From contig BCAA01000007.1 of the NCBI GenBank assembly GCA_001305115.1, positions 62,001-126,000 of the forward strand: a DNA stretch of 64,000 bases, read 5' to 3'. Source of the DNA: Clostridia bacterium UC5.1-1E11 (GTDB lineage: Bacteria; Bacillota; Clostridia; Oscillospirales; Acutalibacteraceae). A program made the position numbers and the translations under genes. Below the pieces are notes generated by a model. The model made no database searches. It was given only the letters and a program-made list of their open reading frames with translations, and was not told the DNA's origin. Shown piece by piece: positions 1-8,024 of this stretch. Position 1 is the stretch's first letter. Every line of letters begins with the position of its first letter.

Positions 1-153
1 CCATGTTTCCTTATTTTTCATAGACATGGAAGTCCTATATCCAAATACTCCGTTAATTGTCTTTGGCGCGTTCTTCATAAAATGTCTCCCAAAGCCAATC
101 ATCGTAAATGGGAGAAGTAAATCCATAATCAACATATAAATCCAAAATCCCAT
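1..153 (-). CDS. SdpI-family membrane protein, N-terminal part (runs off window)
   Basis: The frame is open to the left window edge and shows 51 codons. A hydrophobic stretch rich in Met, Leu and Ile is followed by NGVFGYRTSMSMKNKETW, which fits the conserved NGxxGYRTxxSMKNxxTW signature that I recall for the SdpI family. SdpI of Bacillus is a membrane immunity protein against the SdpC toxin; most relatives are untested. The ATG at 153 is preferred because GGGAG sits 8 bases upstream on the minus strand, whereas the ATG at 159 is too close to it. No toxin gene is visible next to it. The remainder of the gene lies outside the window. Confidence 0.65.
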   Translation of the reverse strand, partial: MGFWIYMLIMDLLLPFTMIGFGRHFMKNAPKTINGVFGYRTSMSMKNKETW

Positions 154-208
154 AAGCATTTCTCCCGCAACTAAATTCTAATTTTCTTAGTTCTATAAAC
201 TGGAGTTG

Positions 209-421
209 TTACTCATCTTGATTTGCATGATACCTTTTTATGTTCACAATAAAAGCCCAAATAAACAAAACGGCGCAAAGCATATTCATAACGAACCAAC
301 AAACAGAATCGTTATATGTTTTTAATGAAAAACAACTAAACTTTCCAATGGTCTCTAAGGGTTTCCTCCTATAAATACAGAAGTAACTGAAGAATCTCTC
401 TACAAAAATATACGAGGCCAA
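209..421 (-). CDS. Uncertain short hydrophobic protein
   Basis: A 70-codon frame on the minus strand just upstream of the SdpI-like gene. I do not recognise it. The C-terminal third has one probable membrane segment (MNMLCAVLFIWAFIVNI) and a charged tail. An AGGAGG lies inside the frame (plus strand 365-370), but no ATG, GTG or TTG follows at a usable distance, so the true start is unclear; an indel or a decayed gene are both possible. It may simply be chance coding in AT-rich DNA. Confidence 0.2.
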   Translation of the reverse strand: MASYIFVERFFSYFCIYRRKPLETIGKFSCFSLKTYNDSVCWFVMNMLCAVLFIWAFIVNIKRYHANQDE

Positions 422-714
422 TTGTTACCCTTTAAATCGAAGGATCAATCGGGTATACGCTCTTTTTGGTTTCCGTATGATTCAAACACATAAACCGTTT
501 CCAAAGTTTTTAAACAAACTCTTTTGTCCATATTCCATCTTTTTCTTACCCTATTGTGCTTGATTCCCATCGATAGGGTTCTCTATATATCTCACTTTAC
601 GATTGGATTATAGCATCTTATCACTCTAGAAAAAAGAGTAAAATAACCAATTCGTTGAATAAGTTGCTCTTATTATTCCGAAAAATTTAAGAGTTTAACG
701 TCCTTGCAGCTTCA

Positions 715-912
715 TTACAGATACATCCGTCCTCTGTCCCCATTCGAGTATAAAAACATAGTCCTACTATGCGATAAACTATTTATGTCTTTCATGACTT
801 GACCTCCTGTGTTTTTGTTGTGTGGCCGCCAAACCACTTCTATTTTATCTCAGGGAGTCCCTCTTTCCTCTATAAGTTTTTTATCCGCCCCCTGTTCAAC
901 TGGGGGTTTTTA
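715..912 (-). mobile_element. Decayed IS200/IS605-type left end with start of tnpA
   Basis: On the minus strand an AGGAGG-type site (plus 801-808) precedes ATG at 795, and the frame reads MKDINSLSHSRTMF before leaving any recognisable family; it stops at 715. NSLSH is typical of the first residues of many IS200 TnpA proteins. Upstream, at 888-906, is a CCCCC/GGGGG hairpin followed by T-rich DNA, similar in place and form to the left-end hairpin of the intact IS200 element near 32.74 kb. I infer a relic that kept its left end and the first codons of tnpA only. The stretch 430-714 shows no gene or structure I can name. Confidence 0.4.
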
Positions 913-933
913 TCATGCCTATTCCGCGCCAAC

Positions 934-972
934 AAAAAAATAGCGCCTGACTGAAAACAGGCGCTATTTTTT
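934..972 (-). terminator. Rho-independent terminator of the matrix operon
   Basis: A 13-bp perfect stem (AAAATAGCGCCTG with CAGGCGCTATTTT) around a 9-base loop. On the minus strand the stem is followed by a run of T. It sits 70 bases downstream of the last gene of the surface operon, which ends at 1042. The A/T flanks on both sides make it potentially bidirectional. Confidence 0.85.
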
Positions 973-1041
973 GACCTCTTTTATCAAACAATTTCTTATC
1001 GCTTTTGTTTAGTAAACCTTGACTTCAGCAGTTATTCCAAA

Positions 1042-1683
1042 TTATTCCGCCGCTACAGAAGAATCGGTCGACTGTTGAGAATCCTCTACAGGTTCTTCAG
1101 AAGAACCACTGGGCCTGTCTGATTCACCCGAAACAGAGCCGGAATTGTTGCTTGGTTCTTTCGAAGATTCCTCCACATCCTCTTCTGGCACATTCGCTTC
1201 CGGAATATCTCCTACATACAAGCTTACCGGCCCCAGATTTCGCACAACAATATGCTCCTCTGGAAGTCCAAGGATCGTCATCGCATACAAAGAATCTTCC
1301 TCCAATTTGTCCGGAAGATCGATGACAAGTTTAATCTTGTTCTGTTCTGAAGCACTTAAGGCATCATATCCTTCAATCGAGAGATTCACAGGCCTCTTTA
1401 TTGTAATTTGTCCATTCAACAGATCCTCTGCGGAAAGCTGAATGGAGTCTTCTTTCCCATTGGATTTTACCATTTTCTTAAAAGCAGAAGCGCCGTCCGG
1501 TACCGCTGCCTCGTTAAAATCCGGCAGGTCCCCATCATAGACCGAAACGGCCATCTCTTGATGGTCCCAAAAAGACCCCTCTTCCCCTTCCTCTGAAGCG
1601 AGTGTTGTCCCTGTTACCACTGTGAGCAAGAGGCCCATACTTAATATGGCAGCCACTGGTAATTTCAAAAAGTTCTTCTTCAT
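1042..1683 (-). CDS. Secreted protein with acidic Ser-rich tail, last gene of TasA/SipW operon
   Basis: 213 residues. The start at 1683 is chosen because GGAGGAG lies 8 bases upstream and the product then begins MKKNFLKLPVAAILSMG, a clean Sec signal peptide ending near LAS. Residues about 30-160 form one compact region that I do not recognise; the last 50 residues are dominated by Ser, Glu and Pro and end without a sorting motif or membrane anchor. It follows the SipW peptidase by 35 bases and is followed by the operon terminator, so it is likely an accessory part of the same matrix. Composition suggests a spacer-like, disordered C terminus. Function unknown. Confidence 0.7.
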   Translation of the reverse strand: MKKNFLKLPVAAILSMGLLLTVVTGTTLASEEGEEGSFWDHQEMAVSVYDGDLPDFNEAAVPDGASAFKKMVKSNGKEDSIQLSAEDLLNGQITIKRPVNLSIEGYDALSASEQNKIKLVIDLPDKLEEDSLYAMTILGLPEEHIVVRNLGPVSLYVGDIPEANVPEEDVEESSKEPSNNSGSVSGESDRPSGSSEEPVEDSQQSTDSSVAAE

Positions 1684-1718
1684 AACAACCACTCCTCCAA
1701 TTGACTCACAAATTTGAT

Positions 1719-2569
1719 CTATGTACAACTTGTCGGTTTGTTTTCCGTTTCATTATCCGATTGGAGCAAATCCTCTGCAAACTGCTCATCGGTTGTATTC
1801 TGTTTATCAGCAGCTAAAAGCATTTCTTCGCCTGCATCTTCATTTGAAGATTGTACCGCATTCGGTCCCGAAGCAGATTCCCCTGTTTCTATTCCCATAG
1901 ATTTCTCGGGCCCCGCCTGCTGCTTTTCCTCAGGTTGTTCGCTCTTTTCCGGAAGTTCCGGTTCTTCTTCTGAACCGTCCTCTACTTTTCCCTCCTTGAG
2001 TGCCTTTTTCTCATCCACATAGGCCCAAAAATTCTTCAACAAACTGATGGTCTCCACCAACAAAATAATCATGCAGGGCAAAAGTAGAATCAAGAAAAAA
2101 CCATTTTTCGTCTTCATAAAATTGAGGAGATACCCCAAGTAAGGAATATGGAAAATAACACGTCCAATCACATTATCGGGGACAGCCGCCGCATCATCGC
2201 GGTCCTCATTCGCGTCGCCTTTTGTGATAAACATTCGGCCATTATTATTATCGACCACCTGAAGAATCCGGTGGCTGACAACCTTTCCGTTGAGTGTGGT
2301 ATCATTGGAAACAAATGTAATAATGTCCCCTTCTTCAAGCGTCATCGGGTCCACTTTCTCCACAATGATTACGCCGCCAACATTCAAAGTTGGTTCCATA
2401 CTTCCGCTCAACACCGTAAACAACTGATAATTTTGTAGAAACGGCAACCCGTTTCCTTTCGAGCCGATCGCGAGATAAAGCAAAACCACGACCAACCCCA
2501 CCAGTAAAACCAAGAAAAAAGCATTCAAGATTTTACAGATGATCGACCATATTTTTTAACTTGTTCCAT
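1719..2569 (-). CDS. sipW: SipW-type signal peptidase I (single-base shift near the start)
   Basis: A membrane signal peptidase of the archaeal/ER-like SipW class, which in Bacillus releases TasA and TapA. Seen: N-terminal membrane segment, catalytic Ser in LSGSMEPTL, catalytic His in GKVVSHRI (a Ser-His dyad instead of Ser-Lys), a GDANEDRD box, a second membrane segment near residue 165, then an acidic Glu/Ser-rich cytoplasmic or extracellular tail. The frame can be followed upstream through KIWSIICKILNAFF to a stop; adding one A to the A6 run (plus 2552-2557) joins it to ATG at 2569 (MEQVKK...), which has AGAGAGG 9 bases upstream. As written, only a TTG at 2528 could start the frame. The missing base is probably a sequencing error. 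Neighbours are two TasA-like proteins, its likely substrates. Confidence 0.85.
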
Positions 2570-2633
2570 CACACGCAGCCTCTCTACTATGACATTCTAC
2601 AAAATCCGCTGAGTATGATCGACAACCGATTTC

Positions 2634-3188
2634 TTATTCCTGAACAGTTTCCTCCTCAAGAATTCGAATATCCGCCGTGACATACAGCTGCGCGTCCTCT
2701 GTACCCAATTCGCTGTAGTCCGCATCAGGGGCAGCCTTTAACTGCAGCGTATAAGCATTGATCTCAGAACCATTTTCCACCGCTGGAACCTCTGCAATAA
2801 AAGAAATGCCATCCTCAGAAAGCTTCAAAGGTTCGCCTTCACTCAAAATAGAAACCTCCCAGCCTTCCAAAGCATCTGTAATTTCTTCACCGTTCGCGTC
2901 CTTCACTAGAACACGGAAAGATACGGCAGAAGGAATATTGGAGTAATTCTCCATTTGAAATGGAATATAAGCTGTCTGGCCATCCTGTAAAGCCGCCAGA
3001 TTTAAAACACCCAGGTCGGACTCCGCGTTGTTCGCAAGGTCCATCTTCGCATTGAGCAGCACACTTTTTGCTGTGAGACTGACCTTGTCCAGGTCTTCCC
3101 GCCATGCAAACGTGGCTGTACAGACGGTCGCCAGAATCACCAATACCAGTGTGAGACTCAGCCACGATTCTTTTAGCAGTTTGAACAA
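2634..3188 (-). CDS. Second TasA-like exported protein
   Basis: 184 residues from a TTG at 3188, chosen because AAGGGGG lies 10 bases upstream and the product then starts with a positively charged end and a long hydrophobic segment (LTLVLVILATVCTATFAW). The motif A-T-F-A-W-R-E-D directly after the membrane segment resembles the SipW-dependent signal sequences of TasA/TapA, where cleavage falls after a short A-x-A box. The rest is a beta-rich domain with repeated hydrophobic-acidic alternation that I cannot place further. It lies between tasA and sipW, the place of a minor matrix component. An RNA hairpin at 3218-3253 separates it from tasA and may lower its expression relative to tasA. Confidence 0.6.
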   Translation of the reverse strand: MFKLLKESWLSLTLVLVILATVCTATFAWREDLDKVSLTAKSVLLNAKMDLANNAESDLGVLNLAALQDGQTAYIPFQMENYSNIPSAVSFRVLVKDANGEEITDALEGWEVSILSEGEPLKLSEDGISFIAEVPAVENGSEINAYTLQLKAAPDADYSELGTEDAQLYVTADIRILEEETVQE

Positions 3189-3217
3189 CTTGCCCTTCCC
3201 CCTTGTGAATAAGATAG

Positions 3218-3253
3218 ACCGGTGTGCCGGAACAAATGCTCCGGCACGCCGGT
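3218..3253 (-). promoter_or_regulatory. Strong intercistronic hairpin between tasA and the next gene
   Basis: ACCGGTGTGCCGGA (3218-3231) pairs with TCCGGCACGCCGGT (3240-3253): 14 bp with one G-U pair and an 8-base loop. On the minus strand no T run follows, so a simple terminator is unlikely. Inference: it is a partial terminator or a 3' stabiliser that lets tasA mRNA accumulate above the downstream cistrons. Confidence 0.55.
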
Positions 3254-3323
3254 TGATTTGATCTCTCAATCACCGCAAAACCCATTCATATTTCGCTGTT
3301 ATGTTTCTTAAACAAATAAGAAA

Positions 3324-4127
3324 TTATTTTGCAAAAGTTGCACCTTCATCTGTCTGCTTTGCATTGACAGTGAAGTTAACATGATACTCTTTGCCCTGAT
3401 ACTCATTGCCGGCATCCTGATCCAGATAGGCGCCCAGAGCATATGTATTATCCTCTGCCGTTGCGCCAGCCGGGAGAACCAGCTCTTGATCGCCGTTCAT
3501 CAGAACGTAGCCATTTTCATCCTTTAAGGTATCAAGGCTGATGTCTTCAGCAACAACTTTCCATGCATCTTCAACCTTTTGGAAGAGAACGACATGGAAG
3601 TGTGTATTGGTTCCTTTATAATTCTCGGCTGCATAGTAGTTCTCATCTTCTGCATCCGGCGCAGTGTAAGCTTTGCCCAACTCGTTGTTGCATGCCCACT
3701 CGCCCACATTCTTGATGCCGCCGTTGCCGTTCGGAACCAGCTTCCGAATATTGTGTTCTGCCGGTGTCGCATCTTCGAAAGAGAGCTTCAGGTTGACAGG
3801 CAGAGTGCCCTCATTGCTGATGGCGAACTGCTGTACATAAACCGGAGTCGGATCATAACCTTCTCCCTCATACGGATTCTCGCCATTCAGAACTGCCGTA
3901 GCCTCGTCAACGAAGGTATCCTTTTCCATCGGACGCATGTTCTGGAAGTTCAACTCGGTTGCAACTTCGCCATCCGCATTCTTGATGCTGATGTCCAGCA
4001 CGCCAGCGGTGAAGTTCGCATTGACCTTCTCTGTGTCGGTGAACCAAGCCATGGTAGCGCCTGCGATGAGGGTAAGAACAACCAGGATTGCTACACCGGA
4101 CATTGCCAGTTTTCTCTTTGCGCTCAT
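3324..4127 (-). CDS. tasA: TasA/camelysin-type matrix protein
   Basis: 267 residues, major exported fibre-forming type protein. Seen: short basic N terminus (MSAKRKLAMSG), hydrophobic core, then AWFTDTEKVNANFTAG, the hallmark of SipW-processed TasA/CalY proteins (T-D-T/D-E after the cleavage site). A central beta-rich domain contains NEGTLPVNLKLSFED, the N-x-G-x-x-P-V motif seen in this family, and the C terminus has KEYHVNFTVNAKQT. In Bacillus TasA is the main amyloid-like fibre of biofilm; camelysin is a relative. Start supported by AGGAGG 8 bases upstream. The 5' leader carries a stem-loop at 4163-4186. Placed upstream of sipW in one transcription unit. Whether it forms fibres here is inference. 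Confidence 0.85.
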   Translation of the reverse strand: MSAKRKLAMSGVAILVVLTLIAGATMAWFTDTEKVNANFTAGVLDISIKNADGEVATELNFQNMRPMEKDTFVDEATAVLNGENPYEGEGYDPTPVYVQQFAISNEGTLPVNLKLSFEDATPAEHNIRKLVPNGNGGIKNVGEWACNNELGKAYTAPDAEDENYYAAENYKGTNTHFHVVLFQKVEDAWKVVAEDISLDTLKDENGYVLMNGDQELVLPAGATAEDNTYALGAYLDQDAGNEYQGKEYHVNFTVNAKQTDEGATFAK

Positions 4128-4162
4128 TTTTGTTTCCTCCTATTGAATATATTTGGGTTTAT

Positions 4163-4186
4163 GGACATCTTTATGAAAAGACGTCC
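4163..4186 (-). promoter_or_regulatory. Stem-loop in the tasA leader, just upstream of its ribosome site
   Basis: On the minus strand GGACGTCTTT pairs with AAAGATGTCC (10 bp, one G-U) around a 4-base loop TCAT. The 3' edge lies about 20 bases before the AGGAGG of tasA. Such leader stem-loops commonly protect the 5' end of abundant messages from RNase J/Y; that role is inferred. The rest of the 4187-4349 spacer shows no clear promoter or terminator. Confidence 0.5.
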
Positions 4187-4349
4187 GCGCGGCTAAATTC
4201 AGGAAACGGTCTGCAAAGCAAAACTCCCTCTACAGTCCCGCTTCCAAACGGCTACATTCCCAATCATGCAAACGGCGTTTTTGTTCCTCTGCCGTTTTCC
4301 GCAGACGTTCTTCCTCAAAACCATCTACGGATTCGCCGTTAAATGGAAA

Positions 4350-5983
4350 TTACTTCCTCTTATGTTCCTCTTCGTTTTTATCTTTCTTTCCTCTACACAA
4401 TAGGCACAGCACACCGGACCCCACTGCAAGAGAAGCAGAAACAGCCAGTAAAGCTAGCGTATGATCCCCTGTTTTAGGCTTCCCACCAGTCGATCTCGGC
4501 GTTCCCCCAGAAGGTTCGCTGGTCGCAGTAACAGCACTCGTATCTCCGGCGCTTTCCACTCCTGTGGTACTGCTCGTCGTAGAAGGTGTCTCCCCCGGAA
4601 TCATCGGCGTACTCACCGTCCCCTCGCCTGTAGAACTCGACGGAATGGACGAACTGCTATCTCCGCCGCCATGGGGCTTATCATGGTCGCCGCCGCCACC
4701 GCCACCACTGCTTGTAGACGGCTTTGAAGATGACGAACTGCCACTGGAACTGTCGTCGTCCACTTTAAACTTTAGAGAAAAATTGAAATCAATACAGTGC
4801 GGCATCCAGTTAAACGCATTGGGCGCCTGATAAGCAAACGCTAAATGGTCCAAAGCCAGTGCATCATTTTCATTCAAAACGGTTCCGCCAAAGACTTCTT
4901 CCGCATTTCTAGTTGCAGCGGAAGCAGGATCTTTTTCCATAAAATCGGCAATACTCATCCCATTGGCGGAATCTTTCACTCCATCTATGGGGGAAGTCTC
5001 TGCGTCAAAGGTAAAACGCATGCAATTGCTATAGAGATAATGGTATCCCATCGCTAAAAGCTCGGGGTCCGTCTCCAACATCTGATAGTGATTGTTTGGC
5101 TTGATAATACCATACAATTTGAACACATCGAAGATTGGGTCGGTTGTATCCGGTGAAAAATGCTCGGATGCATCCTCTGAAAAGCGCTTGAACTCCATCT
5201 CCCCGCCTAAGACTTCCAATTTTTGCTGATTGCTCAAATCCTCCAGGGAATCCACGTTGTAATATAACTTAAGATAATCCGCATATGTACGATCTGGGTC
5301 CGCAGAAACAGACCTCTCCTGATCATTTGCATCGCGGAATGTAAGCGCCTCTTTCACACGGTCGTTTACCTGTACAGCCTCAACCAACGTGACGTCATAG
5401 GAATCCTCTTTTCCAAACAAACGCGCCATCGGTTTGTTGCTTGTCCGGACTGCGGCCACCGCAAAGCGAATATATTGCCCATCAAACCCTTTTACGTCGA
5501 ACGAATTTGGGTTTGTCTGATAGGCAGTGCCGTACTGCAACAAATATTCATGGTCTTCCGTTCCGTAATCTACAGACTCAAAACCAGTATACTGATCGAT
5601 ATCCACTGGAATCGGTCCGCCAACCTGATAATTATTGACGGTGGTAAAATCGTATCCACCGGATTCCCAGACAAGTTTTTTCCGCTCTCATTAATCAGCT
5701 TTACTTTTACACCTGTATTGCTGCCGGGATGATAATTATCCTCAATCAACACATACGGGGAAGCAATTGGGTCAAAACGGACGGTCGCTACACCATCCTG
5801 AATATCTCCTGGCTTGATGGTATAGACATAATAGCCATCCTCCTGTTCGAGAACGCCTTCCTCATCTACATGCCATGCGCCGCTTCCCAGGAATTGCTCT
5901 GCCGCTGCCTGTGTCAGATACGCAGAAATTGCACTGAACACAATAGTAAGCGAAAGGAATACGAAAAATGCCCGCTTTTTCAT
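4350..5983 (-). CDS. Sortase-anchored surface protein, first gene of matrix operon (frameshifted)
   Basis: About 544 residues after correcting one base. Start at 5983 (GGAGGGG 6 bases upstream) gives MKKRAFFVFLSLTIVFSAIS, a signal peptide. The first frame runs to LINESGK and then breaks; adding one A to the A6 run (plus 5676-5681) continues as KLVWESGGYDFTTVNNYQ and joins the downstream frame. A Ser/Gly/Pro/Thr-rich linker (about residues 400-500) leads to KPKTGD, a hydrophobic segment and a Lys-rich end: a sortase sorting signal of the xPxTG type. The large N-terminal region is not a family I recognise. Position upstream of tasA suggests a cell-wall anchor for the matrix, like TapA in Bacillus, although the sequences are unrelated as far as I can see. 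Confidence 0.65.
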
Positions 5984-6104
5984 GTATGCCCCTCCTGGTT
6001 TCCTGATTCTTTTTTGGGGACCCATCCATTTAGAAGCCTTTGTCCACACTTGGATAGATCTGCTAGATTTATGCTTCAACGCCAAAATCTAACTTTTATT
6101 TTGA

Positions 6105-6116
6105 ATGATTATACCA
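6105..6116 (-). promoter_or_regulatory. Possible extended -10 promoter of the matrix operon
   Basis: On the minus strand TGGTATAAT (plus 6108-6116) is an extended -10 box about 125 bases before the first gene of the operon. No good -35 is seen at 17 bases. The surrounding spacer 5984-6407 is AT-rich; besides this box I see nothing in it, and no obvious terminator for the release factor gene that ends at 6408. Confidence 0.35.
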
Positions 6117-6407
6117 CTTTTTTCTTTCAAATCTCGTTCTATATAAGAAAAAACTATCGCAAAGTTTTTTTCTGATTTCAGATTATAAAGGTCACATAAT
6201 TTTGCACTATGTAAGCCATATCTTACCATTAGTATAATCGACATTGTCCTATTTTTCAAGGTATAGATGAAAAAAGTGATTGTTTTTAGGAATTATATGG
6301 AGCATGATTGGTTCCATATAAACACTGGAATTCGAAAAAAGGACCTTCAGGTAAATACACTCCTGAAAATCCTTTCATCTTTCCTGCCAATAATCTCCAA
6401 CGACGGG

Positions 6408-8024
6408 TTATCGTCCAAATTCCGCCAACTGCAATCCTTCATTGTGCTCTAAAGCCCAATTGATGCTCCAACTATTGGCAAAAATCAACAGATAATTCCC
6501 TTTTAAATCCTGTATCCGCTTGGTATCCGAGGTCAGATTTAACGTTTTGGGGTCCAGCCCTTCGTTTTCAATCCAGCGAATATGCTCATAGGGAAGCATA
6601 TCCATATGAATATCCACATTGTATTCATTCTTCAAACGATACTCTAGGACCTCAAACTGAAGGACGCCCACAACTCCAACGATGACTTCCTCCATGCCGC
6701 CGCCCAGCTCCTGGAAAATCTGGATTGCGCCCTCCTGTGCGATCTGCGACGTTCCCTTGATGAACTGTTTACGCTTCATAGTATCCACCTGGCGAACCAA
6801 AGCGAAATGTTCGGGGGCAAACGTGGGAATGCCTTCAAAGCGGAATTTCTTCCCCGGCATACTGATGGTATCCCCAATGGAAAAAATTCCTGGGTCAAAC
6901 ACGCCGATGATGTCCCCTGCATAGGCTTCATCGACAATCTCACGCTCCTGCGCCATCAATTGCTGCGGCTGAGAAAGCTTCATCCGCTTATCCCCCTGGA
7001 CATGGAGCACCTCCATGCCCTTTTCAAAGCGTCCGGAACAAATACGCATGAAGGCCACACGGTCGCGATGGGCCTTGTTCATATTGGCCTGAATCTTAAA
7101 GACAAAGGCGGAAAAGTCGTCGCCAAATGGATCGATTTCTCCACTGTCGGATTTGCGCGGCAGAGGCGGGGTCGTCATATGCAAGAAATCCTCCAAAAAA
7201 GGCTCCACTCCAAAGTTGGTGAGCGCTGAACCAAAGAACACCGGCGATAAACGCCCATGCCGTACGGCTTCGAGGTCAAACTCATAGCCTGCTCCATCCA
7301 ACAGTTCTACATCATCCACCAAAGTCTGCCGATGCTCCTCGCCAATCAGTTCCGCTAAATTCGGGTCGCTGAGATCTGCTTCTATTGCCGCTACCTGGCG
7401 CTGTCCATTGGCCATCTCATCGTTTGCACGGAAGGCAATGATCTCCTTTTTATTTCGATCATAAACACCCTTGAATTCCTTCCCACAGCCAATTGGCCAA
7501 TTCATCGGATAGGTTTTGATTCCCAGCTCGTACTCAATTTCATCCAAGAGGTCATATGGATTGCGCGCCTCGCGGTCCATCTTATTGATAAAGGTGAAGA
7601 TGGGAATGTCCCGCAACAAACAAACCTTAAACAATTTACGGGTCTGCGGCTCAACGCCCTTAGCTGCGTCGATCACCATCACCGCAGAATCCGCCGCCAT
7701 CAGTGTGCGGTATGTGTCCTCAGAGAAATCCTGGTGTCCGGGCGTATCCAAAATATTGATACAATATCCCTCATAATGAAACTGCATAACAGAGGAGGTG
7801 ACAGAAATTCCCCTCTGTTTTTCTATTTCCATCCAGTCAGAAACCGCATGGCGCGCCGCTTTCTTTCCCTTTACCGCACCCGCCATCGCAATTGCCCCGC
7901 CATACAACAAAAACTTCTCCGTCAATGTTGTTTTACCGGCGTCCGGGTGCGAAATGATGGCAAATGTCCTTCTTTTCTCGATTTCATTCACATACTTAGA
8001 CAAGTTTGTTCCCCCACTGCTCAA
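6408..8024 (-). CDS. prfC: Peptide chain release factor 3
   Basis: 538 residues, the usual length of RF3, a translational GTPase that recycles RF1/RF2 from the ribosome after peptide release. Seen: P-loop SHPDAGKTTLTEK (about residues 25-37), switch region KQRGISVTSSVMQF, G3 box DTPGHQDF, G4 NKMDRE, then the beta-barrel domain and a C-terminal region with GVVGVLQFEVLEYRLKNEY typical of RF3. The start ATG at 8024 overlaps the stop of the upstream Nudix-glyoxalase gene by four bases (ATGA), so it is translationally coupled and is the last gene of a four-gene operon. Frame intact over its whole length. Confidence 0.95.
   Translation of the reverse strand: MSSGGTNLSKYVNEIEKRRTFAIISHPDAGKTTLTEKFLLYGGAIAMAGAVKGKKAARHAVSDWMEIEKQRGISVTSSVMQFHYEGYCINILDTPGHQDFSEDTYRTLMAADSAVMVIDAAKGVEPQTRKLFKVCLLRDIPIFTFINKMDREARNPYDLLDEIEYELGIKTYPMNWPIGCGKEFKGVYDRNKKEIIAFRANDEMANGQRQVAAIEADLSDPNLAELIGEEHRQTLVDDVELLDGAGYEFDLEAVRHGRLSPVFFGSALTNFGVEPFLEDFLHMTTPPLPRKSDSGEIDPFGDDFSAFVFKIQANMNKAHRDRVAFMRICSGRFEKGMEVLHVQGDKRMKLSQPQQLMAQEREIVDEAYAGDIIGVFDPGIFSIGDTISMPGKKFRFEGIPTFAPEHFALVRQVDTMKRKQFIKGTSQIAQEGAIQIFQELGGGMEEVIVGVVGVLQFEVLEYRLKNEYNVDIHMDMLPYEHIRWIENEGLDPKTLNLTSDTKRIQDLKGNYLLIFANSWSINWALEHNEGLQLAEFGR

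Noticed and set aside
2887-3285. Second frame across the TasA-like gene
   Set aside because: Cys/Gly-rich shadow frame without a ribosome site; the main frame has a signal region and proper start.
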